NCBI RefSeq assembly: GCF_900496995.4
Contig: NC_044018.1
Location: 14,346,501-14,410,500 of the forward strand
Source: Aquila chrysaetos chrysaetos
Taxonomy: Eukaryota; Chordata; Aves; Accipitriformes; Accipitridae
Direction: 5' to 3'
Length of the DNA: 64,000 nt
Part shown: positions 13,371 to 23,055 of the stretch, in pieces
Layout: every line of letters starts with the position of its first letter
Position numbering within the stretch: the first letter of the stretch is position 1
Notes under the pieces: generated by a model
What the model was told of the DNA's origin: nothing
What the model saw: only the letters and a program-made list of their open reading frames with translations
The model's database searches: none
Translations under genes and position numbers: made by a program

Positions 13371-14150
13371 GCTGTTGCATTGAGTGTAAATGGCAAGGGT
13401 TTGGTAGCAGAAGGGCTTAGGGGTGGCTTCTGAGAGAAGAGGCCAGGGGCTGCCCCGTGCCAGACACAGCTGGTTCCAGCTGACTTTACAACAGACCCAC
13501 CGCAGGACACCACTGAGCCAATCCACAAATTGGATTGTGAAAGGACAGAAAAAAATGAGAGGGAGGGAACATGGAGAGAATAAGGGAGTGGAGAGAGGAG
13601 GAGGGAACAATAAAGACAATGAGGGAATAACAAGATTGTGCTCCGTGGCAGAGCAGGAACACTCCTGAAGGGACTGCAGCCCATAGAGGACCCATGTAGG
13701 GGCATAGGAAAAAAATGAGAAAGAAGGAGAAGCAGAAAAACCCTCTATGCCCTGACCTCAGCCCCCTGTGCCACTCATCGCTTCATTGAAAGGACTGAGT
13801 GTAATGCATGACAACAGCAAGGTGGGGAGGAGATGTGTCAGGAATGAAGTGAGCCTGGGAAAGGGGGAGGATAGATGATTTTAAATGTTTGTCTTTTTCT
13901 GTTTCCCAATAGCTGAATCAATAATTAATTATTTATGCTAATCTGCATTAAATTGAATTAAATTGCCCAAGTTGAATCTTTTTGTCCACAATAGCACTTG
14001 GTAAGTGATTCATTTGTTTTTATTCCAAACCACTAGCTTTCTCACTCCTATTCTTCCTATTTTCTCCCCTATCCTGCTGCGGGTGGGGGAAGTAAGCCAG
14101 CAGCTGCGTGGCAACTTGGTTGTTAGCCTGGGCCAACCCACCACGGCTAT
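13371..14150 (+). mobile_element. Solo LTR, ERVL-type, 770 bp (LTR-A)
   Basis: The LTR body is 13376-14145. Its first 23 bases align without gaps to the starts of the LTRs at 14501 and 37251 (TGxxTTGGGTTTGC-like, then TGGCAAGG). Its last bases, CCAACCCACCACG, match the common bird LTR end CCAACCCACCACA with the final base changed. Flanking 5-mers are GCTGT (13371-13375) and GCTAT (14146-14150), a one-mismatch 5-bp target duplication. The middle is a purine-rich block (13550-13640). The A/T-rich part near 13915-13975 is where the poly(A) signal of the family lies, here eroded. There is no internal retroviral sequence, so it is a recombined solo LTR. Unlike its neighbour it lacks the GC-rich minisatellite. 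Open frames inside it are fortuitous. Confidence 0.75.
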
Positions 14151-14495
14151 GTTCACCAGCTATTAGTTTAGCTTGTTTTGTATATACATTACACTATAGT
14201 ACTAATTTATATGGGAAGATTTTATTTCTCCATATACAATTCTGTAGTGTACAACATGGAAAGTTCTTTCTGAAATGACATGGTCCCATGCTCTGTGAAA
14301 GGCACAATATTCTCAGCTTCCAGCTACCGTATCTAGCACTATAAACCCATAGAATTTTCTTAGAAGTTTTCTCTTCAAGTGGTATTAACTATCACAAGGT
14401 ATATGCAGGCATCTCCAAAAATTGACGGATAACCACCTCAGCCCCACAGGACCTAGAAAATATTAAAATTGCTAATGAGAAATAGAGGAGCATCA
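14151..14495. other. Unique spacer between two LTRs
   Basis: This 345-bp AT-rich unique sequence separates LTR-A from LTR-B. It contains no retroviral internal sequence, so the two LTRs are not the ends of one provirus. Confidence 0.7.
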
Positions 14496-15449
14496 TACAA
14501 TGTTTTGGGTTTGCGTAGAGGGGGTGGGGCTGCAGGGTCGGTTCCTGTGAGAAGCTGCCAGAAACTTCCCCGGCTTTAAGTCGGACCCGCCGCTGGCCCA
14601 GGCCGAGCCCGTCAGCGATGGCGGTAGCGCCTCTGGGAGAACAGCCTTGAGAAGGGGAACCTGCAGTGAGTGGGGGGATCGGGATGGGAGAGGAACCCCT
14701 CTGCGGACCCCGAGGTCAGTGAGGAAGGAGGGGAGGAGGAGCGGGGAGGAGGGGATGCCCCCGCAGCCCGTGGTGATGGCAGGCTGTCCCCCCCCAGCCC
14801 ACGGAGGGGAGCGGGGCAGCAGATGCCCACCTGCAGCCCGGGGAGAGAGGAGCCCACGCCGGAGCAGGGGGGATGCCCCCCAAGATGGCTGCCGGTCCGT
14901 GGGAAAGCCCGCGCTGGAGCAGGCTGTGACTGAAGGACTGCAGCCCGTGGAAGGGACTCATGCCAGAGAAGTTCATGGAGGACTGTCTCCTGTGGGGGTG
15001 ACCTCACGGTGGAGCAGGGGACGAGTGAGGAGTCCTCCCCCTGAGGAGGAAGGAGCGGCAGAGACAGCGTGTGAGGAACTGACCCCAACCCCCATTCCCC
15101 GTCCCCCTGCACCGCTGGGGGGAGGAGGGAGAGAAAACCAGGAGTGGAGCTGAGCCCGGGAAGGAGGGAGGAGTGAGGGGAAAGTGTTTTAAGATTTGTT
15201 TTTACTTCCCATTATCCTTGTTTTGATTTGATTCCTAGTAAATCAAATTGATTTTGGGTTTTCCTCAAGTCAGGTCTGTCTTTTGCCCATGACCATAAGT
15301 GGTGAGTGATCCCCTCCCTGTCCTTTTCTCAACTCACTAGCTTTTCTTTATTTTTTTTCCTCCCCATCCCACCAGAGCCGTGGGGGGAGGAATGAGCAAG
15401 TGGCTTCGTGGTACTTTGCTGCCAGCTGGGCTTAAACCACAACATACAA
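14496..15449 (+). mobile_element. Full-length solo LTR, ERVL-type, 944 bp (LTR-B)
   Basis: The body runs from TGTTTTGGG at 14501 to ACCACAACA at 15444. It is flanked by a perfect 5-bp duplication, TACAA, at 14496-14500 and 15445-15449. TG...CA ends with a 5-bp duplication fit ERVL-class integration. The 5' part (14520-14640) resembles the start of the 37251 copy, with a TATA-like site eroded to CCTTGAGAAG. The centre (about 14690-15080) is a GC-rich tandem array of degenerate units of the type CTGCAGCCCGTGG plus GGAGCAG, a mobile-element minisatellite. The A/T-rich 3' part (15180-15260) corresponds to the poly(A) region. No internal genes remain. Long open frames on both strands (up to about 168 codons) follow from high GC and few stops and are not genes. 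The CpG density can mimic a promoter CpG island. Confidence 0.85.
14690..15080. repeat. GC-rich minisatellite inside LTR-B
   Basis: About 30-60 bp degenerate units share the words CTGCAGCCCGTGG, GGGGAGCAG or GCTGGAGCAG, and CCACGG. The same units occur at about 37530-37910 in the related LTR. The array reads open in several frames because TAA and TAG are rare in it. Confidence 0.75.
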
Positions 15450-16189
15450 GAAAAAAGATCTGTATAACAGTTGTATTTTTACATGTTATTTAATATATAA
15501 TAATATGCAACAATATGTAATATTATTAGCTTAAGAAAAAGTATGAATGACAGAGGATCTGGAATTCCAAGCACCTCATCTTATCTGTTTTTGAATATTT
15601 TTCTCTAGCCAGTTCAACTAGAAGCTGAAAAACAGCAAAGTTCTGATGGAAATGAGAATCATAGCAGTAAAACAATATAACCTTTGTTTGTTTATAAGTA
15701 TTTCTGTACAGAAATACCAAGTTCTGTCACCACTATGCTGAACACAGTTACTTGTCACAAGGCCCATGCTGACCATACATGTCAGCAGGGAAACAATCAG
15801 CTAGAGTGAAGAGTAAACACTGTGTAGTGGTACGGTGTTGTGGCAGTAGTAAGAGTAGTTAGGAGGACTAGGTATTTGCACTGCTTAAAGCCTTAAATTT
15901 GGCACGGGACAGCACCACTTTGACCTCACTGTGTTACCAATTGCAGCATTATGCAAATATACCACAACCATTAAACTCTCCATCATGCATGTTAGAAATA
16001 AGGTGTGCAATGTATAACCCCTCATTTGCCAGAAACATAAGGATCATTCCTGGCTGCTGTGAAGAAATAAAAAACAGAAGCTACTGAAGAAAAGAAGTCA
16101 GCTGTGTGTACCCAGATCCAGTGAACTACACAAACCTCTGCCAGATCAGAGAGCAAGAGATCTCCTATGTCTCTGAAAACAACTGCACC
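15450..16189. other. Unique non-coding DNA
   Basis: No gene or repeat is recognised. The stretch right after LTR-B is very AT-rich (TTAATATATAATAATATGC-like). The rest is ordinary unique sequence. Confidence 0.55.
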
Positions 16190-17200
16190 TCATGAGTGGT
16201 GGGTTCTGGCTTGGTTGATTCTGCAGGTGGGTGCTGTAGCAAGAACTATGGATTTTAACTTATAAATAAGATATAAGGATGAATTCAGTTTCATCTTGTA
16301 GTTAATAAAGTGTAGCTGGGTATTAGGGCTGTGCACACCTAGTGCACTTAAATCGTTATTTCCTCAGCTGAGCCTGGAACTTCCCAGCTAGTCTCTGCAA
16401 GGATGAGACAATGGACTGATAGGAGACAATAGATCAATTTGGGACAAGGTGATTGACTCACCCTCTAGTGCTTTCACAACAAAGCATTTGATTAACTGTT
16501 AGAGAAGCTCTCCCGGTGAGAATTTCCAGTCCCTTGGATTCCCCCAGGCAGCTCCTGCTCCCTAGACAATTGATAGGGACTATATGTAGGTGTATGTGTT
16601 CCTTAACATCCTGGATGGAGAATCTAACCATTCCAGAGACTCCCCCAGGTGGTCCTTGCTGCAGAATCAGCCAAACAATATAAATACTACTAAATAGTCA
16701 GCAGAATTTTTTCCTGCAGATCAAGAAATGCATATAGGATAGTCTTTTGTACATAGAAAGGATAGCTAGAGTATGTTTTCTACGTAGCTTAAGAAAATCA
16801 CTAGTGGTAAATTTTGCATTAATAGAGTTGTCATGTAGGACTGTGGGACAGCTGGAATTGAAAACAACAGTGCTTTTGGCAGTCTCACCTGATCCAGTTA
16901 AAGGTGGTGTTGCAAGGACCCTTTCAACGTGGATACCCATCACAATATGGATGGGGACCAGGTGACATGCTTGGGAGATTTGATTCCCCGACTGAGGATT
17001 ATCTTAAAAACTCTGGGGAAGTTTTGGAAACACACTTGTCTCCACAAAATCCTTGCTGGCTAAGGTGCAGCTGTGTACTCATCCTGCTTGTATATGTGAC
17101 CATTGTTGTCAGTATTCGGTGCTTGCTCTCCATGTCTTCTAAAGGGGTGGCGACTTCAGCAGGTGGTTTAACATTAAAAACTTAAACTCAGCATGGCAGA
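16190..17200 (+). mobile_element. Possible old retroviral remnant
   Basis: This segment has a different texture from its AT-rich surroundings. It contains AATAAAG at about 16304 followed by a G/T-rich stretch. It also has two imperfect copies of a word near GATTCCCCCAGGCAGCTCC (about 16538 and 16640), and an open frame with a membrane-like segment at 16904-17185. Together these resemble an LTR followed by a piece of retroviral coding sequence. No terminal repeats, primer-binding site or diagnostic polymerase motif could be seen. It may equally be unique sequence. Confidence 0.25.
16904..17185 (+). pseudogene. 93-codon open frame with one hydrophobic segment
   Basis: The peptide has a polar N-terminal half rich in Gly, Pro and Asp (GPFQRGYPSQYGWGPGD). 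Around residues 52-72 a hydrophobic run (VLILLVYVTIVV) follows a CWLRC motif, then a short Ser/Thr-rich tail. That layout would fit the end of a membrane protein, such as a decayed viral glycoprotein tail, but no family motif is visible. The start codon is not distinguished and upstream continuity is unclear. It is recorded as an unidentified, possibly non-functional frame. Confidence 0.2.
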
Positions 17201-19192
17201 CGTTTATGGATCCAATCTGTTATTTGAGACAACAGAAGGGACATAACTTTTGTCTCATTTTCCTAGCAGTTCCCATACCTCTGGGCAACCAGTCTTTCAG
17301 TACCTCAATTTGAGTCTAAACACTTTGATGAGGGAATAAGGACTTTGTAATAGCTTTCATGATGAGACTACAGCTCAAAGACCGATCTTTAAAATGTCAC
17401 CTCCATGCTTCACTCACCACTGAAAAATAATTTTTATAATGGTCGTTTTCTATTCACATGTAGCAGCAGGTAGCATTCAGGAAGACGGACAATCAGTTAT
17501 TTCTGATATTTGTGTTTAGTAGCTTATAAACTATAATACATTGAAATCATACAGAGGATTCATTTCTCTGGGAAGACTCCTGTCTTTGAAACATTCTCTC
17601 ACCCCCAAGACATAATGAAAAGCTATGTTTTCCCTTCCTAATATATAAAAGTCTATAAGCTCCCTCAAAATCCTAGCATGGACCTGACACGGGTAAAAGC
17701 TTCAAAGGATTTTGAGCTGCATGATCAGACCTTTACTAAAGCAAGACTACACAACAGCACGGAGTGCTCCCCATTTCCCAACAAAACCTCACTTTGTTGG
17801 GAACTCAGAAGGATAGATTCTCGATCTAACACTTATGTAGTAGCAGAAAATTTCTTTTTAACAAGGGATTTCTCTGAGGGCCACTTACTTATTTCCTTTT
17901 CTCTGCTTGGAGGTTCAAAGGTCTGTAAAACTGACTGAAGATCCCTGCTTTGAATATTTGAAAAGATTTCTTGGTGTTACATCTGGAAGATGAATGCATT
18001 ACCTAGCACTGCTGACCCTGCATGTTCAGAATTCATGAGCTGGATCCCACTAAGCATAGCAGACTTACTAACAATTATAAGAATTTAGTTAAGTACCAGT
18101 AGCCCAGCACATTTGGTGCTGAATGTAGAGTTAATTGTTCACATTGCTATTTCCTCCAATGCAACAGTAAGAAAATGTTACTTCAGCTGGAACACTGATC
18201 TTGCCACGTATTTCAAGACGTACATATCAAAGACAGAAACTTAACATGGGTTCTGCATGAGGGTGTCAGTCATCACTGAAAGGTAAATACACTTTTCTGT
18301 AGAAAATTTAAAAAGGTTATTCTCTTTTCAGTTGTACCAAAATGGATTTTTAGATTCAGTACCTGCAAGTCTTACTTTCTGAAAAACACTTCATAATAGT
18401 TTGTCCCTCACTCAGCCAATATCCTCAGTGATCCATAGTAAGATTCACAATTTGAAAAGCAATGAAGAATATGGTATACTCTAATTGCCTCTTGACTGCA
18501 GGTAGGTTATTGAATAGGTAAAATCAATTTTACTATACAGTGAGCAGGCATGGAATTAAGGCAGTCTTATTGAAGAGCTGGTCAAAAGTCATTTCCAATT
18601 GAAGAGTTTTCCATCAGAAAATGCTAATTTACCCATTACACCTTTACTGCCAGTCAGGACTGCCCAGTTTCCTGAAAACCTACCCAAAAAGGAAACTAAA
18701 GCTGCAGAGCCAGGCTAACTGACACTCTATGTAAAGGGCTAGAGAGAATTTAAATTTTTATTATTTCAGTGTACTCACTACTTCATTATCTTCTTGTGGA
18801 TAAGAAGAGAGGAAGAGGAATGTCTATGCACCCTTGGGTCTTTGCAAGCAGTGCTCCCTTCCTACTATATTATTATTGCAAAGAAACATATTATACAATG
18901 GTTTTGATATATGTCTTCAGAGTGTCTGTCCCAGAAAATCTGTTGTTAAAGTTACTGGTTTTATTTATATGACTTATAAGAGAAGTGTTAATATTTTTTG
19001 TTGTTTGTTTGTTTCAACACCCGCCACCCCCTGCCCCGACTCCCTAACCATAAGTCAGACAGAAGAGGATTTTGGAATGAGATTCATATTGTGAGATGAA
19101 TATCCTGCCTTACAAAATTCTCTCCTTAATGCTTTATCTCATTGCTTGTTCTTTTCTAATCCATTCCTCTTAGCTCAATAGAAATACAACTC
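17201..19192. other. Unique DNA with an unassigned 86-codon frame
   Basis: No gene is supported. The most protein-like frame is 17678-17938 (+), 86 codons. It has even composition, two NxT/S sequons and three cysteines, but no recognisable motif and no clear splice donor. A C-rich patch (CACCCGCCACCCCCTGCCCC) lies near 19018-19037, following (GTTT)3. All else is AT-rich unique sequence. Confidence 0.45.
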
Positions 19193-19221
19193 CAAATATG
19201 GAATATATCATTCCATATTTG
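19193..19221. repeat. Perfect 12-bp inverted repeat, 5-nt loop
   Basis: CAAATATGGAAT (19193-19204) is followed by a 5-base loop and its exact reverse complement ATTCCATATTTG (19210-19221). It could form a small hairpin. There is no T-run downstream and the context is eukaryotic, so it is not a bacterial terminator. Function is unknown and AT-rich palindromes arise by chance. Confidence 0.8.
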
Positions 19222-21558
19222 ACAAGTTAAATTAATTTTGAGGTATTCAGACCAGTATTTGAAGTTCCAATAAAATTTTAATAACAGCTATGTTCAAGAA
19301 ATTCACCTTCAGGGTTTTTTTACTGAATATTAAGTGATTATCCCATTTCTAATGTTTAAACTATATGTCTCCCATGTGTATAAGACTGCCCAAGAGATTT
19401 TATAATCTGAGGAATGCAGATAGAGTAATAATGGAGTTTATTTCTATGCCATAATTATGCAAAGAGTTTTCTGCAGCTTTCTGAAGATTTTATTTATGTC
19501 ATTTAATAGTCTTTACCAATTTTGTGTGTGTGTGTCAGTTTACAAAAGAAAAATGTGTCTGGGATAGTTACTATCTGATATGGTTTAATATATGTTGTAA
19601 CTTATGCATTCATGAACGCTTATTGTACTTTCCTAAGTTTTCCAGGTTTTTTATTGTCCCTGCAAGACAATAAAGTCTTACAATGTACAAAGTACCTTGT
19701 ACAAAGAGCAGCATACATGATACCCCCAAGATATTTTTTATTCAAGGTAGTTTGAAGTTGGTAGAATTCTCAAAACAGCTTAAACTGTACAAAAAAGAAA
19801 AGAAAAATCTTATTTTCAGGCTAACCCATTTTCCCCAAGACAAGTCATCTAACTGAGCTCATAGCTCCTGGCCAGTGGTGTTGCAAGAAATTACCGAGTG
19901 CTGGAACTATCAGTCCACAGCTCTCCAGTGCAGATGGCATAACCATATGACATGAACCAAGGTTAAACTTCATGCTTCAACGTAGTTAGACAGATTCTTT
20001 ATTGCATGTACTAAGGAGTAATTCCATACATCATAAGCAGAGATTCCCCAGCCTGAAGACATGGGTTTGTTCATACTCTAGTGTGCCAGTCATGTAACAT
20101 ATGACCAACATATTTGCAAATAAGGAGTCATGCTGTGAACCAAAGTGAAGTAGTTTCATACAATAAACATGGCTGCTGCACAGTGTAGGAGCGCAAAATC
20201 ATGTTTTTCCTACTTTTGCAAAAGATCATAAAAATTCAAAATTTTAAACCATGAAAATAAGGAGAAATTCATTCTCATTCCAGATTGTGACAAGAAAAAA
20301 GCAAAATTTTTTAATATGTTAATTTTGTGGCATGGATATCATTACTCCAAATAAAACACTAGTACTCAAATGAATTCTAGTGATATGAAGCATATTAAGA
20401 AGTATGAGCTGTATTAAGAAAATCTCAACGTTCATCAGGAGTATCATTTTTAATGTTGCTTCTCATGAACAAAAAAAATCGAATATTCTGAAACAAATCT
20501 TTGAAAGAACTTCTCAAGACAGATATTTTCAGGGATATTTGTCAAGCCATGAAACTCTGTTGTTGCAAAAAATACATTACATTAAAGTCTATGATGAGCT
20601 GCATACATTTTCTTCTTCTTTCCTTTCATCTTTACTGACGTAGTAGATCACAATGGTTTCTTCCAGAACGAGTATGGTGCAGTGAACCAATAATTAACCT
20701 ATCAAAGTCCCCAAGTAGTCATTCATGAAATGCATTACCATTATTAGAGACTAATTAATTATCTGGGGGTAGAGCAAGGGAGAGTCAAGCCTGCAATAGC
20801 TCTGAATGAGTCATTGCCGTCTACTGGAAAAATTGCATTTTAAGCAAGTCATTCATATGTTTATCTAAGGAGATGGGTATTCCAGGGGGAAGTCCTCCCC
20901 ATTTTCTGACAGCCACACTTAATGTGATTAATACTCCTCTTCTTCCATCATTTCAGTGGGGTTACTGCCAGAGGAAGGTTATAATTAAGACTAGAACAGA
21001 AAGACATAGCTGTAGATTATTCAAACATATATTTAGGTGACTTTATGCTTTCTGCCAGATCCTTAAGCAAAACTTAAACTGTAATAGTAGCAGCACTCTT
21101 TCAAATATCATTTTCTACTAGCTTTCTTTTTGCTGTGAAGAGATAATAAATCTTAATATGAATCTGGATGAGTATTCAATGTGATGAAGTGAAAGATTCT
21201 AGTGAAATACTGTATTGGCTGCTCTTTGCAGGAATTATGGATGTACTGAAAAAATAAGCAGTGATGTTTCTATCAGGTTTCGTTGATGCATCTTCCCTAT
21301 CCAAAGCATCTGAAGTCAGTCATCTGGGTTCTGGGGTACTGTTTGAATCTCACTGTAGTGTCCATATCATGGTTACTCATTTGAACCCTAGCTTTGAGAA
21401 ACCCACCATATAAACTATCCTCACATAAATAGACACTTGTAGACACTTTTCATTACTATAATAAACAGAAAAGTGAGCATTCCTCAACAGTGCATGTCTT
21501 GAATTATGAAGAACTGATGATTATAGAAAGCTGCTATCCATAGGTTTGACCCTGTTTC
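19222..21558. other. Unique non-coding DNA, possible conserved element
   Basis: No gene or mobile element is recognised. A (TG)6 run lies near 19523-19534. Around 20690-20900 the sequence has several TAAT/ATTA cores and octamer-like words (GACTAATTAATTATC, AATTGCATTTTAAG) without simple repeats. That texture is typical of conserved enhancers, but this is only an impression. Confidence 0.45.
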
Positions 21559-22122
21559 TGTAACTGGATGGAGTGCAGCACTTGACTTGTAAGAGAGAAG
21601 CAGCAATATGTTTACTGATAGAAAACAGCAATTTAATGAAGTTTGATAGTAAATGCAACAGCGGTTTAACAAGATTCAATGGCAAGGTACACTTGATATT
21701 TTCTGCATAGAGGACAGCGTTAGACAAAACTGTCAGGGAGACCCTCCTGTTGGGTCACGAGGTTCAGAAAGGACCCCCTTGCTTTCTAAACTCCTTCTCA
21801 GAGAGGAGTCCAGGTGCGGCTGGATCCACTCCTCGTCCCAGACATGGTCAACGGTTTATGTCTAAAGGATTATATATGCGTAATCAATCCTTTATATCAC
21901 TTAGCTAAGATTTCAAAGTTTAGCATGCTATTAATCACTTATCAAGAATCTGTTGGGGCAAGGAATCTCTCAGCCTCGAGCAGTGACCTTGAGAGGTGTC
22001 CCTACTCAAGGGGAGATCCTGGTGTTCAGCCCGCTGCCGTGCAGGAGAGCTCAACGGGCCCTGGGCTGTCCACTAGTTACGGAGTAAGATAAGTGACTCA
22101 TAGTTGTATTTGCATACCAATT
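21559..22122 (-). mobile_element. Antisense LTR fragment (LTR-C copy 1)
   Basis: This segment aligns base for base with 48903-49454. By eye there are about eight mismatches in the roughly 434 bases from GCAACAGCGG (about 21656) to GAGTAAGA (about 22089), near 98% identity. The outermost 80-95 bases at its plus-strand left end are much more diverged. On the minus strand the twin carries a poly(A) signal AATAAA, which is AGTAAA here (21611-21616). This shows that the element lies on the minus strand. The part matching 49455-49624 (the 5' end of the LTR) is missing. Frames inside it encode nothing recognised. No internal retroviral genes adjoin it. Confidence 0.75.
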
Positions 22123-22952
22123 ACAGGTGTCAGTTTCTTCCAAATTTGGCTTGAGTCAGACATTGACCAGACCTGGGTATTGCTTTATTTGCTGCTCTGT
22201 AACTGGAAGTCTTCCAGGAGCAAAGGATCCGAGACATGAGTATTGTCATAACAACAGTATAGATCATGTCCTTACTGAGGTTATAGGGCATTTGATCATC
22301 TAACAAGGTCTCTGCACCAGATCCTAATATTTCATTAATCACTGATTCTAGGATGAGCTGACATTATTATTTGTCCCTAGGCATGTCTTTCATTTGAACA
22401 ATCTTTTTCTCCACATAAAAAGAAATTTTAGGATGAGAGAAATGGATAAAGAAAATGAAAAGTGTTAACACAAAAGCCAGTAATTTTAATAATGTCACAA
22501 TTATGCATGTCTTATGCTTTCCAGATTTTTTCTGCCTAATCAATAATGCACATAATTCATCTTTGCAAGAATCAGAATTTAATGTAATTTCAATATCTTG
22601 AAAGAAAAGAGTAAAATTACTTTGAACATTTGAATTAATTTGGTTTATCATTCCCAGTATCACAGCCTGAATGGATCTGAGTAGCAAAAGGCAGGAAAAC
22701 ACTGAAGAATTGCAAGTGTAACCTCCAGTAGCTTTCTAGGAATTTGTGTATTTTTTAAATAAATTTCTATTCTGTGGTGTCTAGTGAAAGCAATGAAAAC
22801 CATGAAGTCAGTCTAAAAGAAATTTCTTTTACATGCAGATAATATTCAACAGCAAATTAGATAGTAATGAAAAGTCAACATACGTTTGAGAAGAAAACCA
22901 TGATAAATTTAATCCTGAATACTGTAGGTGTTACACATTCATTTCCTTTAAC
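22123..22952. other. Unique non-coding DNA
   Basis: No supported gene. A 111-codon minus-strand frame (22367-22702) has hydrophobic stretches but no recognisable motif and lies in AT-rich DNA, where such frames are frequent. Confidence 0.5.
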
Positions 22953-23055
22953 AGAGAGGAGAGGAGAGGAGAGGAGAGGAGAGGAGAGAAGAGAAGAGAA
23001 GAGAAGAGAAGAGAAGAGAAGAGAAGAGAAGAGAAGAGAAGAGAAGAGAGAAGAA
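22953..23055 (+). repeat. Two-phase purine pentanucleotide microsatellite
   Basis: About seven GAGAG units (22954-22988) switch abruptly to about twelve AAGAG units (22989-23050), followed by a short degenerate end. The plus strand is all purine over about 100 bases. Such mirror-type polypurine tracts can form triplex (H-DNA) structures in vitro. The repeat reads open in all frames on both strands, which creates spurious low-complexity proteins. Confidence 0.97.

Noticed and set aside
13301..13705. 134-codon minus-strand frame with hydrophobic parts
   Set aside because: Antisense to LTR-A. The open frame comes from its purine-rich block.
14612..15153. Open frames of 166 and 168 codons on opposite strands
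   Set aside because: Both fall inside LTR-B, where high GC content and tandem units remove stops. No protein family is recognisable.
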